Assembly: GCA_910584065.1 (NCBI GenBank)
Contig: CAJTZN010000031.1
Span: 1 to 46,526 of the forward strand
Reading direction: 5' to 3'
Length of the DNA: 46,526 nucleotides
Origin: an uncultured Eubacterium sp.
GTDB lineage: Bacteria; Bacillota; Clostridia; Lachnospirales; Lachnospiraceae
Below are positions 32,986-41,864 of this stretch, piece by piece. A model generated the notes under the pieces. It made no database searches. It was not told where the DNA came from and saw only the letters and a list, made by a program, of their open reading frames with translations. The number at the start of each line of letters is the position of its first letter. The first letter of the stretch is position 1. Both the position numbers and the translations under genes were made by a program.

Positions 32986-33022
32986 TCAGGGTGGTTAAAT
33001 CAAAGGGAGGTAACGGCTGGCT

Positions 33023-34711
33023 ATGGCGAATGAGGGAGAATCCTATTTGGATGAACTTTTAAATACAGTAGCACCGGATTGGGAGGACACTCCGATCAGT
33101 GCGGAAAATATTTTGGAAGATTTTGATGAGGACTTAGAGGAAGAGGTATCTCTAGAGGATGCGTTAGCTATCCTGGATGATTTACCGGATTCGGAAATTG
33201 TTTACGAAGATGATGAGTCGTGGGATGGCGTGGATGAACTGGCAGGACTGACTGATTTCGGGGAGGATATCGGCGAGGTCACGGATTTTGGCGAGACGCC
33301 GGCCGCTGACTCGGAGTTGGCAAGCGACCCGGCACCGGAAAAATCATCGGCAGAACTGTCGAAAGAATCATCGGCAGAACCGCCGAAAGAATCATCGGCA
33401 GAACCGCCGGAAGAATCATCAGCAGAACCGCTGAAAGAATCATCGGCAGAACCGCCGGAAGAATCATCAGCAGAACCGCCGAAAAAATCGTCGGCGGCCG
33501 AAGAGGCGGTTCCGGATGAAACGGCAGCCGAAGAGATGCCTGATATTCCGCTTGATACTATGCTGGAAGAGGATCTGTCTGGCGGACTCGATACGGCAGA
33601 TGAGCCGATGTCGGACATACCGGAGATGGACATTCCGGTCTTTGATGACGCACCGGCTTCTTCTGATCAAAAATCCGGTCCGGAGGATCAGCCATCCGGC
33701 GATAGTGTTGATGTCGATGATATTTTTCAGGATGCGCTTTCGGCAGTGGGATACAGCGGAAATGATGAGGAAGACGAGGACGATTTTCTCACGGTCGATC
33801 CGGTAGGCGGATTTATGGAAGATGGAGATGAGGGAATCACATCTGTCCCACCTGCGGATCCTCTTCGAGAGGCAGATGCAAGGCCGAAAAAGAAGGAGAA
33901 AAAAGGGCCTGGCTTTTTTGCCCGGATATTTGGCAACGTCATAACCGATCAGACGGCGGCCCAGGAGGAGAAAGAGCGTCAGGAAGAGCAGGCGGCGAAG
34001 GAGAAAAAGGCGGCCGCAAAGGAAGAAAAGAAAAAACAGGCAGAAATATCGAAAGAAGAAAAGGCACAGCAGGCTCAGGAGGCGAAAGAACGGAAAAAGC
34101 AGCTGAAGGCAGAACAGGCTGCGAAGAAGGCAGAGGAAAAGGAAGAGAAGAAGCGTCTCAAAGCAGAACGAAAGGCAGAGGAAGCCGCGCAGGAAGTGGT
34201 TGGAAAGATCAATCCGGTCGGGGCGGCCATCGTCGTCATTTTCTTTGCGACGATCGGAATCCTTACCTTTTTCGGCTCGATGCTATTAAATCGCAATACG
34301 TCGTTGAAAAACGCGGAGAACTATTTTGCCAGCGGAGAGTATATGCAGGCGTATGACGCCATCCATATGATAGATGTCGATGAGGAAAACGACTCGTTGT
34401 ACAGGCGGATCCGTATATGTGCGGAGATGCAGAAAGAGATTGACTCGTATGTCAATTATTCTTCCATGAATATGCAGGTGGAAGCGCTTGATTCTCTGAT
34501 CAAAGGGGTCCGTTTCTACGACCTGAACAAGTCGGAGGCGGATTCGCTCGGGATAGCGGGGCAGGTGGATCGCCTGGGAGGCCGGTTATCGGAAAATCTC
34601 AGTCGTTTTGGAATGGATGCGGATGCTGCGAGAAACTTACTGCAGATTTCGGATCAGAGGGAGTATACAAGACAGCTGGAGGAAATTGTAAACCGTATTC
34701 CTGCCGTATGA
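33023..34711 (+). CDS. Large acidic repeat-bearing membrane protein of unknown function
   Basis: A 562-residue protein. Residues 1-105 are acidic. Residues ~107-158 are an octapeptide repeat ESSAEPP(K/E). Residues ~290-390 form a long Lys/Glu/Ala-rich coiled coil, followed by one membrane helix near 395-420 (GAAIVVIFFATIGILTFFGSML) and a C-terminal domain of about 135 residues that looks helical (EYMQAYDAIHMIDVDEENDSLYRR). The N-terminal part is probably cytoplasmic. Start ATG 33023 has GGGAGG upstream. Its close position behind cheV suggests, but does not prove, a link with taxis or a membrane scaffold. Confidence 0.7.
   Translation: MANEGESYLDELLNTVAPDWEDTPISAENILEDFDEDLEEEVSLEDALAILDDLPDSEIVYEDDESWDGVDELAGLTDFGEDIGEVTDFGETPAADSELASDPAPEKSSAELSKESSAEPPKESSAEPPEESSAEPLKESSAEPPEESSAEPPKKSSAAEEAVPDETAAEEMPDIPLDTMLEEDLSGGLDTADEPMSDIPEMDIPVFDDAPASSDQKSGPEDQPSGDSVDVDDIFQDALSAVGYSGNDEEDEDDFLTVDPVGGFMEDGDEGITSVPPADPLREADARPKKKEKKGPGFFARIFGNVITDQTAAQEEKERQEEQAAKEKKAAAKEEKKKQAEISKEEKAQQAQEAKERKKQLKAEQAAKKAEEKEEKKRLKAERKAEEAAQEVVGKINPVGAAIVVIFFATIGILTFFGSMLLNRNTSLKNAENYFASGEYMQAYDAIHMIDVDEENDSLYRRIRICAEMQKEIDSYVNYSSMNMQVEALDSLIKGVRFYDLNKSEADSLGIAGQVDRLGGRLSENLSRFGMDADAARNLLQISDQREYTRQLEEIVNRIPAV
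33341..33496. repeat. 24-base tandem repeats (six and a half copies)
   Basis: Copies start at 33341, 33365, 33389, 33413, 33437 and 33461, plus a half copy at 33485. The unit encodes ESSAEPPK or ESSAEPPE. The copies vary at only a few positions, pointing to recent amplification. They are not a CRISPR: there are no unique spacers. Confidence 0.92.
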
Positions 34712-34747
34712 GAGGGCAGAGGGAAGACAAAAGACAGGAGAACAGAC

Positions 34748-35353
34748 ATGATTGCAATCGTTGATTACGATGCCGGAAATATCAAAAGCGTGGAGAAAGC
34801 ATTACAGTATCTGGGTGAGAAGCCGGTCATAACGAGAGATACGGACACCCTTTTGCGGGCGGATAAGGTGATCGTGCCAGGGGTTGGCGCGTTTGGCGTG
34901 GCGATGCAGCAGATGGCGCGCTACGGACTGCCGGATACGCTGCATGAGATTGTCAGCAGGGAAACGCCGGTTCTCGGCATCTGTCTCGGCCTGCAATTGT
35001 TTTTTGACAGCAGCGAAGAGGCGGAGGGCGTAAAGGGACTATCCCTTCTGCCGGGCAGCATCGTTCGCATTCCCCCGAAGGAAGGGTATAAGATCCCGCA
35101 TATGGGCTGGAATTCGATCCGGGTCAATAAGTCGTCGCGGCTTATGAGCGGCATTGAAGACGGTTCTTATGTCTATTTTGTCCATTCCTATTATTTAAAG
35201 GCGGATCGGCCGGAAGATGTGGCGGCTACGACGGATTACGTCGTTTCGATCGACGCGGCGGCGGAGCGGGGAAATGTGTTCGCGACACAATTCCACCCGG
35301 AGAAGAGCGGGGAGGTAGGTCTCCGTATTTTGAAAAATTTTATTGCGCTTTAG
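34748..35353 (+). CDS. hisH: Imidazole glycerol phosphate synthase subunit HisH
   Basis: A 201-residue class I glutamine amidotransferase that supplies ammonia to HisF in histidine and purine-linked biosynthesis. Catalytic Cys79 lies in PVLGICLGLQLFF, and His183 and Glu185 in ATQFHPEKSG; the N-terminus IAIVDYDAGNIKSVEKAL is typical. The usual RBS AGGAG is 7 bases upstream. hisF starts 25 bases after its stop, so the pair forms an operon. The rest of the histidine genes are not in this window. Confidence 0.97.
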   Translation: MIAIVDYDAGNIKSVEKALQYLGEKPVITRDTDTLLRADKVIVPGVGAFGVAMQQMARYGLPDTLHEIVSRETPVLGICLGLQLFFDSSEEAEGVKGLSLLPGSIVRIPPKEGYKIPHMGWNSIRVNKSSRLMSGIEDGSYVYFVHSYYLKADRPEDVAATTDYVVSIDAAAERGNVFATQFHPEKSGEVGLRILKNFIAL

Positions 35354-35378
35354 AGATTTGAAAGGATTGGTTTCACAG

Positions 35379-36143
35379 ATGTTTACAAAGAGGATCATCC
35401 CGTGTTTGGATATTGATGGGGGAAGAGTGGTAAAAGGAGTCAATTTTGTGAATCTCCGGGACGCAGGAGATCCGGTTTCCGTGGCAGCCGCTTATGACAA
35501 GGCGGGAGCCGATGAACTGGTATTTCTTGACATAACCGCTTCCAGCGATACGCGGGATATTAAAGTTAATATGGTGCGGAAGGTGGCGGAAACGGTCTTT
35601 ATCCCATTTACCGTGGGCGGGGGTATCCGTACGATCGATGATTTCCGTATGATCCTGCGCGAGGGGGCGGACAAGGTGTCTGTCAACACGGCGGCGATCC
35701 TTCATCCGGAACTGGTATCCGAGGCGGCGGATAAGTTCGGAAGCCAGTGTGTTGTCGTGGCGATTGACGCGAAGCGCCGGGCGGACGGCTCCGGCTGGTC
35801 AATCTATAAAAACGGCGGCCGGGTCGATATGGGCATTGATGCCGTGGAGTGGGCGATGAGAGCGGAGAAACTCGGTGCCGGTGAAATCTTACTCACGAGT
35901 ATGGATTGCGACGGCACAAAAGACGGGTACGATATTGAGTTGACGAGGACGATCTCGGAACATGTATCGATCCCAGTCATTGCTTCCGGCGGTGCGGGGA
36001 AAAAGGAGCATTTTCGGGACGCGTTGACGGATGGGAAAGCGGATGCTGTTCTGGCGGCGTCGCTCTTTCATTTTAAGGAACTGGAGATCATGGATCTGAA
36101 AAAATATCTGTCGGAACAGGGTATCAGCGTCCGGCTCGCATGA
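35379..36143 (+). CDS. hisF: Imidazole glycerol phosphate synthase subunit HisF
   Basis: A 254-residue TIM-barrel cyclase. RIIPCLDIDGGRVVKGVNFV holds the first catalytic Asp (D11), and VVVAIDAKR near residue 130 the second (D130); phosphate-binding GGGIRTIDDF and IASGGAG are also present. With HisH it makes imidazole glycerol phosphate and AICAR. The start at 35379 is the conserved MFTKRI; AAAGGA lies 12 bases upstream. A terminator follows directly. Confidence 0.97.
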   Translation: MFTKRIIPCLDIDGGRVVKGVNFVNLRDAGDPVSVAAAYDKAGADELVFLDITASSDTRDIKVNMVRKVAETVFIPFTVGGGIRTIDDFRMILREGADKVSVNTAAILHPELVSEAADKFGSQCVVVAIDAKRRADGSGWSIYKNGGRVDMGIDAVEWAMRAEKLGAGEILLTSMDCDGTKDGYDIELTRTISEHVSIPVIASGGAGKKEHFRDALTDGKADAVLAASLFHFKELEIMDLKKYLSEQGISVRLA

Positions 36144-36157
36144 TTTTTACCATTTTT

Positions 36158-36185
36158 AAGCGTCGCATTTTTACGGCGCTTTTTT
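36158..36185 (+). terminator. Terminator after hisF
   Basis: AAGCGTCG (36158-36165) pairs with CGGCGCTT (36174-36181), one G-U pair, with an 8-base loop and a run of Ts to 36185. It closes the hisHF unit. Confidence 0.85.
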
Positions 36186-36246
36186 ATCCAATTGGATTCA
36201 TTTTTTTAGAGAACGATTATCATGAGCCGGAGGGAGGAACAGATGG

Positions 36247-36927
36247 ATGGCTGGATTGACAGGACAGTGGGAGCAGGCGCTTTCTCAGGAATTTACGAAA
36301 GATTACTATAAGAAATTATTTTTATTTATCAAGGAAGAATACAGCAAGGTCGCCGTGTATCCGCAGGCGGGGGATATTTTTAACGCGTTTCACCTGACGC
36401 CGTTTGAAAAGGTGAAGGTCGTGATCATCGGCCAGGATCCGTATCATAATCCGGGACAGGCACATGGTCTCTGCTTTTCGGTCAAGCCGGGCGTCGAAAT
36501 TCCGCCTTCCCTCGTCAATATTTACCAGGAACTGCACGATGATCTGGGTTGCCGCAAACCAAACCACGGATATCTGAATGAATGGGCCGAGCAGGGCGTA
36601 TTGCTTTTGAATACCGTATTGACGGTCCGCGCGCACAAACCGATGTCCCACCGGGGCGTGGGCTGGGAGGAGTTTACCGACGCCGTGATCCGGAAAGTCA
36701 ATGAGATCGACCGGCCGGTCGTATTTATTTTGTGGGGGAAACCGGCGCAGGAAAAGGCGAAGATGCTCGATAATCCCAAACATCTTATTTTAAAATCTTC
36801 CCATCCGAGCCCCCTCTCCGCGTACCGCGGATTTTTTGGAAGCAGGCCGTTCAGCCAGGCCAATCGGTTTTTGGAAGAGCATGGGGAGACGCCGGTAAAC
36901 TGGCAGATATCTGATATAGATCAATGA
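36247..36927 (+). CDS. ung: Uracil-DNA glycosylase
   Basis: A 226-residue family 1 uracil-DNA glycosylase that removes uracil from DNA. The water-activating site GQDPYHNPGQAHG contains Asp64, and HPSPLSAYRGFFG contains His186; ILWGKPAQEKA and LLLNTVLTVR are also conserved. The length matches the family. GGAGGGAGGAACAG precedes the start. A MoxR gene follows 51 bases later. It appears to have been inserted between the his pair and the MoxR cluster by gene order alone; no functional link is implied. Confidence 0.97.
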   Translation: MAGLTGQWEQALSQEFTKDYYKKLFLFIKEEYSKVAVYPQAGDIFNAFHLTPFEKVKVVIIGQDPYHNPGQAHGLCFSVKPGVEIPPSLVNIYQELHDDLGCRKPNHGYLNEWAEQGVLLLNTVLTVRAHKPMSHRGVGWEEFTDAVIRKVNEIDRPVVFILWGKPAQEKAKMLDNPKHLILKSSHPSPLSAYRGFFGSRPFSQANRFLEEHGETPVNWQISDIDQ

Positions 36928-36978
36928 GCGGCGACGCGTTTGTTTTGAAGAAAAAGTTGGAAAAAGGAGCGGGAAGAG

Positions 36979-37899
36979 ATGCAGGAACAGATGGAGAACG
37001 TATTGATGGAAGTGGGGAAGGTCATAAAGGGGAAAATGGCGGAGAAGGAAATGATCCTGGCTGCTATTTTATCCGGCGGGCATATTCTTCTCGACGATAT
37101 TCCGGGAGTGGGAAAGACAAGCCTGGCGATGGCATTTTCCAGGGCGATGGCGCTGCACGCGAACCGTATGCAGTTTACTTCGGATGTTTTGCCGAGCGAT
37201 GTGGTGGGATTTCATTTGATCGAACCGGACGGGACGAAGGTGTACCAGAGGGGAGTCATTATCTGTCATTTGTTTTTGGCGGATGAGATCAACCGGGCTT
37301 CGTCGAAGACCCAGTCGGCGCTTTTGCAGGTGATGGAGGAGCGGTGTGTCACTGTAGATGGCGTGACGATGCGGGCGCCGGAACCGTTTGTGGTGATGGC
37401 GACGCAGAATCCGGTCGGTTCGGTGGGAACACAGCTGCTTCCGGAATCGCAGGTGGACCGTTTTATGATCTGTCTGTCGCTCGGTTATCCGGCACATGAA
37501 GAAGAAGTGCTGCTGTTGAAGGAACGTCAGGGGATCAATCCTCTCGAACAGGTGATGCAGGTCATGACGAGGGAGGAACTGCTGGACGTACAGGACCAGG
37601 TGAAACATATACATCTGGATGAAGATATTTATGATTATATCGTATCGCTTTCTGAGGCGACCCGGGCGCACGATCAGATCCGTCTGGGCATGAGTCCGCG
37701 TGGGACGCTCTCGCTCATGGAACTGAGTAAGGCGGTTGCGTTTATGCATGAACGAAACTGTGTGTTCCCCGAAGATGTGAGAATGGCGTTTCCTTTCGTG
37801 GCCTGCCACCGCATCATGCTCACGTCGAGGGCAAAGGTAGAAAAAGTAACAAAAGAAGATATTATGTCAGGGATATTGAAAAAAGTAAAAATAAGGTGA
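36979..37899 (+). CDS. MoxR-family AAA+ ATPase
   Basis: A 306-residue MoxR ATPase. Walker A is DDIPGVGKTSLA (residues ~39-50), Walker B is LFLADEINRA, the sensor regions include VVMATQNPVGSVGTQLLPESQVDRF and RLGMSPRGTL. MoxR proteins act as chaperones that help assemble or activate partner proteins, typically encoded with DUF58 and transglutaminase-like genes, exactly as here. It is the first gene of a packed run that extends to 44767. A GGGAAG site precedes the start. Confidence 0.93.
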   Translation: MQEQMENVLMEVGKVIKGKMAEKEMILAAILSGGHILLDDIPGVGKTSLAMAFSRAMALHANRMQFTSDVLPSDVVGFHLIEPDGTKVYQRGVIICHLFLADEINRASSKTQSALLQVMEERCVTVDGVTMRAPEPFVVMATQNPVGSVGTQLLPESQVDRFMICLSLGYPAHEEEVLLLKERQGINPLEQVMQVMTREELLDVQDQVKHIHLDEDIYDYIVSLSEATRAHDQIRLGMSPRGTLSLMELSKAVAFMHERNCVFPEDVRMAFPFVACHRIMLTSRAKVEKVTKEDIMSGILKKVKIR

Positions 37900-37905
37900 C
37901 GAGGC

Positions 37906-39006
37906 ATGGTAATAAAGAATTGGATCCTATATATCACGGTTATGATCGGCCTTGCCGTCTTTACTATTTTATATATCAAGCAAAGCGGGTTTATCGTGTT
38001 TTTGATGGCGGCGATCGTTCCGCCTGTCTATTCCGTGATCTTATACGCGCTTTCGAGGAGGAGCGTAAAAGTAACGTTTTTACAGGATGTGCAGTCCGTG
38101 GAAAAAGGAAGCCGGTTTGAAATTCCGGTCAGCATCGAAAACAACAGCTCGATCAGCAGGGATAGTACGGTTGTTTTGGTTTTCACAGTCCGCGACGGTC
38201 TGGGGGCATACTCACAGAGCATGAAGAAAAAAGTTTATCTGGGGTCAGTCCGTGAAGAGATTCTGCTTTCTTTTGCGCCGGAGCACTGTGGTTTCTATGA
38301 AATTAGATTAGAAGGGATCAAGCTGTATCAGGGATTTTCCCTGCTGAGGTCTACCGTCCGGGCCGAGGCGCGCACATCGTTTCTCGTCATGCCGGAATAC
38401 CGGGAGTTTCCGATCCGTATCGAGATGGACGGGGAAGAACGGGAGGGCGAAAGCGACTGCTATTCTGCGGTGAAAGCGGGAAATGATCCGTCGGAATTAT
38501 TTGATATCAGGTATTACCGTCCGGGTGACAGACTCAACTGCATCAACTGGAAACTTTCGGCAAAGAAGCAGGAGATGGTCGTACAGGATTATGGATTTGC
38601 GATTGCCTGTGATACGGCGGTGTTCCTTGATCTTACGAATGAAAAGGATCCGGATAAGATCGAAAAAGCGATTGAGATTCTGTATTTTACGGCCATGCAG
38701 CTGGTGATGGCAAAAAGGCTGTTTTATGTGATCTGGAACGATGTGCGGGAACGGAAGCTGAGACGCCGCGCGGTCCGGAAGGAGGAAGATATTTCTCCTT
38801 TGCTCATTGAGGTAATGCGCTCCGGCATGACGAATGAGGGCGAACCGATCGAGGATCTCTACAGCGCCCAGTTTGAGGGGGAGTATCTTTTTGCCTGTAT
38901 CTTTATTTATTCGGGGCGGAAGCAGCTGGAGGATGAGTTCGTGAGGGACAGGCTGCGGACAAATGCCATTGAGTTTGTGCAGGTACAGAAGGGGGATGTA
39001 TTTTGA
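37906..39006 (+). CDS. DUF58 domain protein
   Basis: A 366-residue protein: two membrane helices in residues 5-45, a beta-rich middle, and the DUF58 motif YYRPGDRLNCINWKLSAKKQEMVVQDYG near residues 204-231, followed by a VWA-like domain (DTAVFLDLTNEKD). DUF58 proteins accompany MoxR ATPases and may be their clients. Start ATG 37906 lies six bases after the MoxR stop, with GAGG in the MoxR end. The next gene overlaps its stop by four bases. Confidence 0.9.
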   Translation: MVIKNWILYITVMIGLAVFTILYIKQSGFIVFLMAAIVPPVYSVILYALSRRSVKVTFLQDVQSVEKGSRFEIPVSIENNSSISRDSTVVLVFTVRDGLGAYSQSMKKKVYLGSVREEILLSFAPEHCGFYEIRLEGIKLYQGFSLLRSTVRAEARTSFLVMPEYREFPIRIEMDGEEREGESDCYSAVKAGNDPSELFDIRYYRPGDRLNCINWKLSAKKQEMVVQDYGFAIACDTAVFLDLTNEKDPDKIEKAIEILYFTAMQLVMAKRLFYVIWNDVRERKLRRRAVRKEEDISPLLIEVMRSGMTNEGEPIEDLYSAQFEGEYLFACIFIYSGRKQLEDEFVRDRLRTNAIEFVQVQKGDVF

Positions 39007-41222
39007 AACGGATCCAGTTACTGCCGCTTGTTTTATTGCTTTGGTGCGGCGGCATCAGTCTTTCGAGCGGATTGTATTTCGAAGATATCAATGTTTTCCT
39101 TTATTTGATACCGATCGCGCTTATCATGGGGATTTACTATTTTCTGCGCTTTCTGTGCGAGGACTTTAAAAAGAAGGAATTTATCAGTTTTGGCGGTTCC
39201 TTTCTCCTGAGCCTGATGAGTTTTGCTTTTTTAAAGAAGATCATCGTTCCCGGATTATATGTGATCATGAATACGATCTTTTACAGGTTTGCCATTACGT
39301 ACGGTATTACGTTGAGGACGTTTGTACAGGAGGGGACAGGTTCCGTTGAACTGGCGGTCAGCCAGATCATCGCGCTCATTACGGCGGTCACCCTGTATTT
39401 ATATGAAAAACACGTGCCTGCGGTGGTAACGGCGCTGCCGTCCTTTGTTCTGTTTATTACTTCGATCGCGGCAGACGGCGTGCCCTTTGAGTGGTGTACG
39501 GTCCTTTACGGGGCAGCGCTCATCATCTTTCTCGGTATGGGACGGCGGGGCGGCAATGTTCCACGTTTTCTTCTTTTAACCGTGTGTACGGCGGCGACGG
39601 CAGTCATTGTCGGCACTGCTTTTTCCTGGGCGGATCTGAGCGAGCAGATGTGGGAATACCGCGACCGGATCGCGACGATCGGAAGCGGCCAGGGAGGTTC
39701 GGGGTCGGTTCACCCGGCGTCTGAAGAGAAAAAGCAGATCATCAATTTTGGACAATTTAATAAAGACGGTAATATTAGTTATAACGGAACGATAGAATTA
39801 AGGATAAAGACAGAGGAGGCGTTTGGGGCAGAGAAACTGTTTCTGCGCGGGTTTATCGGCACCACGTATGACCGTAATGAATGGGATGGGTTTTGGATGG
39901 GAAGTGAGGTGCTTGAAGATACAGACGATATTTTCACCTGGGATAAGAAAATCAAAATCGAAAATGTGTTTGATAAAGGCCGGTATATGCCGTATTCTGT
40001 TAATGAGGATCAATATGAGGAACTTCTGGATCGGCCAGCCGGCGTGTCTTCCTCTTCCTCGGATTACCTTATGGACGGAATATGGTTTGAGACGATGGGG
40101 ATCAATTCAAAGATATATGACCAGATCCATCAGGAGATCATACAGGGGAAGCCGTATAAGACGGTGAAGCAGGCGATCAACATTGTGAAGGATTATTTCG
40201 GCAATGATTTTCAATACAGCCTGAGTACGGGCAAAGTGAGGAGCGGGGTAAATGAGGTGGAAAAGTTTTTGTTTTACTCAAAAAAAGGGTATTGTACACA
40301 TTTTGCCACTTCTGCTGTTTTGATCTTCCGTGTTATGGGGATTCCGGCCCGGCTTGCCGAGGGCTATATGATAAGTGGAAACAAGATAAATCCGGATGAA
40401 ACGGTCGACGTATGTGATTACAATGCGCATGCCTGGGTTGAGATTTATATTGAAGAGGAAGGGTGGATGCCGCTGGATGTCACGTCCTACGTTTTAGGGG
40501 ATTTGACGCAGGAAATGGAGTTGACGGAAGAACAGAGGGAACGGATCCGCCAGCATCAGCAGGAACAAAAGAAGCAGGAGGATAAAAAACGCAAGGAGCG
40601 GAAAGAAAAAGAAGAAGAGGAGCAGGAAGAGGAACCTACGCCCACGCCCGTGCGTGCGGCTGACGGGGGAGGGTCGGTTGAACTCTGGCGTCTGCTACAG
40701 GATTGGATGAAAGAGAATGTGCACCGGGAAACGGCATTTGCCGCCATTCTGCTACTGATCGTCTGCGGTTCCGGCGCAGCAGCGGCTGTGATCATCCGCA
40801 GACGAAGAAATTCTGAGAAGATCAGGCGGGAGATGAAAAGCGGGAGTTATGGTGCGAGGCTTCTGTTTGTCAATGATCAGTTAGCAGATTTCTGGCGGGA
40901 GGCCGGCGCCCCCTGGAATTATTATGACAGTGCTGCGCAGGCGAGAGAGATCTTCCAGCACACGAAAAAATATTATCATCTGCTTTTGCGGACGTCGCTG
41001 GAAGAAGAGAAAAAGGAGCAGGTCCGCCAGTATGTCCTCTCCGTTTATGAGAGCCGGTTCGGGGGGAGCGGCATCGGCGAGGAGGTGTTCGCGGAGAGTA
41101 TGCGCTATCTCGAGGAACTATTGGAGGCGATCCGCGAAAACACCGAGAAAAAGAAGTGGAAAAAATTTAGAAAATGTAGTATGGTGAGAGTATTAGAAAA
41201 GGAGATGGAGGACAAAAAATGA
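39003..41222 (+). CDS. Transglutaminase-like membrane protein (TgpA type)
   Basis: A 739-residue membrane protein: about six helices in residues 5-215, a large external domain with a papain-like transglutaminase core (Cys431 in GYCTHFATSAV, His476 in NAHAWVEIY, Asp492 in MPLDVTS), a Lys/Glu/Gln-rich linker, another helix near 580-598 and a cytoplasmic C-terminal domain. The catalytic triad is complete. The TTG start overlaps the DUF58 stop. With MoxR and DUF58 it makes the three-gene cluster widespread in bacteria; a role in peptide-bond remodelling or protein cross-linking at the surface is plausible but unproven. Confidence 0.92.
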   Translation: MKRIQLLPLVLLLWCGGISLSSGLYFEDINVFLYLIPIALIMGIYYFLRFLCEDFKKKEFISFGGSFLLSLMSFAFLKKIIVPGLYVIMNTIFYRFAITYGITLRTFVQEGTGSVELAVSQIIALITAVTLYLYEKHVPAVVTALPSFVLFITSIAADGVPFEWCTVLYGAALIIFLGMGRRGGNVPRFLLLTVCTAATAVIVGTAFSWADLSEQMWEYRDRIATIGSGQGGSGSVHPASEEKKQIINFGQFNKDGNISYNGTIELRIKTEEAFGAEKLFLRGFIGTTYDRNEWDGFWMGSEVLEDTDDIFTWDKKIKIENVFDKGRYMPYSVNEDQYEELLDRPAGVSSSSSDYLMDGIWFETMGINSKIYDQIHQEIIQGKPYKTVKQAINIVKDYFGNDFQYSLSTGKVRSGVNEVEKFLFYSKKGYCTHFATSAVLIFRVMGIPARLAEGYMISGNKINPDETVDVCDYNAHAWVEIYIEEEGWMPLDVTSYVLGDLTQEMELTEEQRERIRQHQQEQKKQEDKKRKERKEKEEEEQEEEPTPTPVRAADGGGSVELWRLLQDWMKENVHRETAFAAILLLIVCGSGAAAAVIIRRRRNSEKIRREMKSGSYGARLLFVNDQLADFWREAGAPWNYYDSAAQAREIFQHTKKYYHLLLRTSLEEEKKEQVRQYVLSVYESRFGGSGIGEEVFAESMRYLEELLEAIRENTEKKKWKKFRKCSMVRVLEKEMEDKK

Positions 41223-41860
41223 ACGAACATAAGCTGCGGGCCTGGAAAAACCAGGCCGAAACGATCATAAAAAATCTGGAAAAGCGGAATATGGAGGGAT
41301 ATTTTGCTGAGACAAAGGAAGAGGCCGTGAGAATCATCATGGAGCGCTTCCTCACGCCGGGGACGAGCGTCTGCTTCGGCGGTTCGATGACGCTGAAAGA
41401 GTCCGGTCTCATGGACGCGATCGAGCAGAGCGACTGTATCGTATATGACCGCACGACGGCAAAAACGCCGGAGGAAATGCGGGACATGAAGGCGAAAATG
41501 ATCAACAGCGATTATTTTCTCATGAGTACGAACGCGATCACGATCGACGGGGAACTTGTAAACATTGATGGATTTGCCAACCGCGTATCTTTCCTGTGCT
41601 ACGGGCCGGAGCATGTGATCGTGCTGGCTGGGATGAATAAGGTCGTGAGCGGGGTCGAGGACGGCGTGAGGCGTGTCCGGGATGTGGCGTCCCCTCCGAA
41701 TACCGTGCGTCTGAACAAAAACACGCCGTGTGCGGTAACAGGCCGTTGCGGGGACTGCTACAGCGAAGACTGTATCTGTTCGCAGCTTGTCATCACGAGA
41801 CGGAGTGGCGTGAAGAACCGGATCAAGGTGATCCTGGTGGCAGAAGAGTTGGGATACTGA
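41219..41860 (+). CDS. LUD domain protein
   Basis: A 213-residue protein of the LUD (DUF162/LutC-like) family. NLEKRNMEGYFAETKEEAVRIIMERF, VCFGGSMTLKESGLMDAI and AITIDGELVNIDGFANRVS are the family blocks, and the C-terminal CAVTGRCGDCYSEDCICSQL is a Cys-rich segment that may bind a cluster or metal. Related Lut proteins oxidise lactate, but stand-alone LUD proteins have no assigned reaction. Start ATG 41219 overlaps the TgpA-like stop by four bases; topB follows after four bases. Confidence 0.88.
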   Translation: MNEHKLRAWKNQAETIIKNLEKRNMEGYFAETKEEAVRIIMERFLTPGTSVCFGGSMTLKESGLMDAIEQSDCIVYDRTTAKTPEEMRDMKAKMINSDYFLMSTNAITIDGELVNIDGFANRVSFLCYGPEHVIVLAGMNKVVSGVEDGVRRVRDVASPPNTVRLNKNTPCAVTGRCGDCYSEDCICSQLVITRRSGVKNRIKVILVAEELGY

Positions 41861-41864
41861 TCGT

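Noticed and set aside
33341..33496. CRISPR-like regularly spaced repeat
   Set aside because: Units are contiguous and in frame with a protein; there are no unique spacers and no cas genes.
36924..37286. A 120-codon plus-strand frame between ung and MoxR
   Set aside because: It overlaps the MoxR start in another frame and gives a Gly/Arg-rich sequence without homology.
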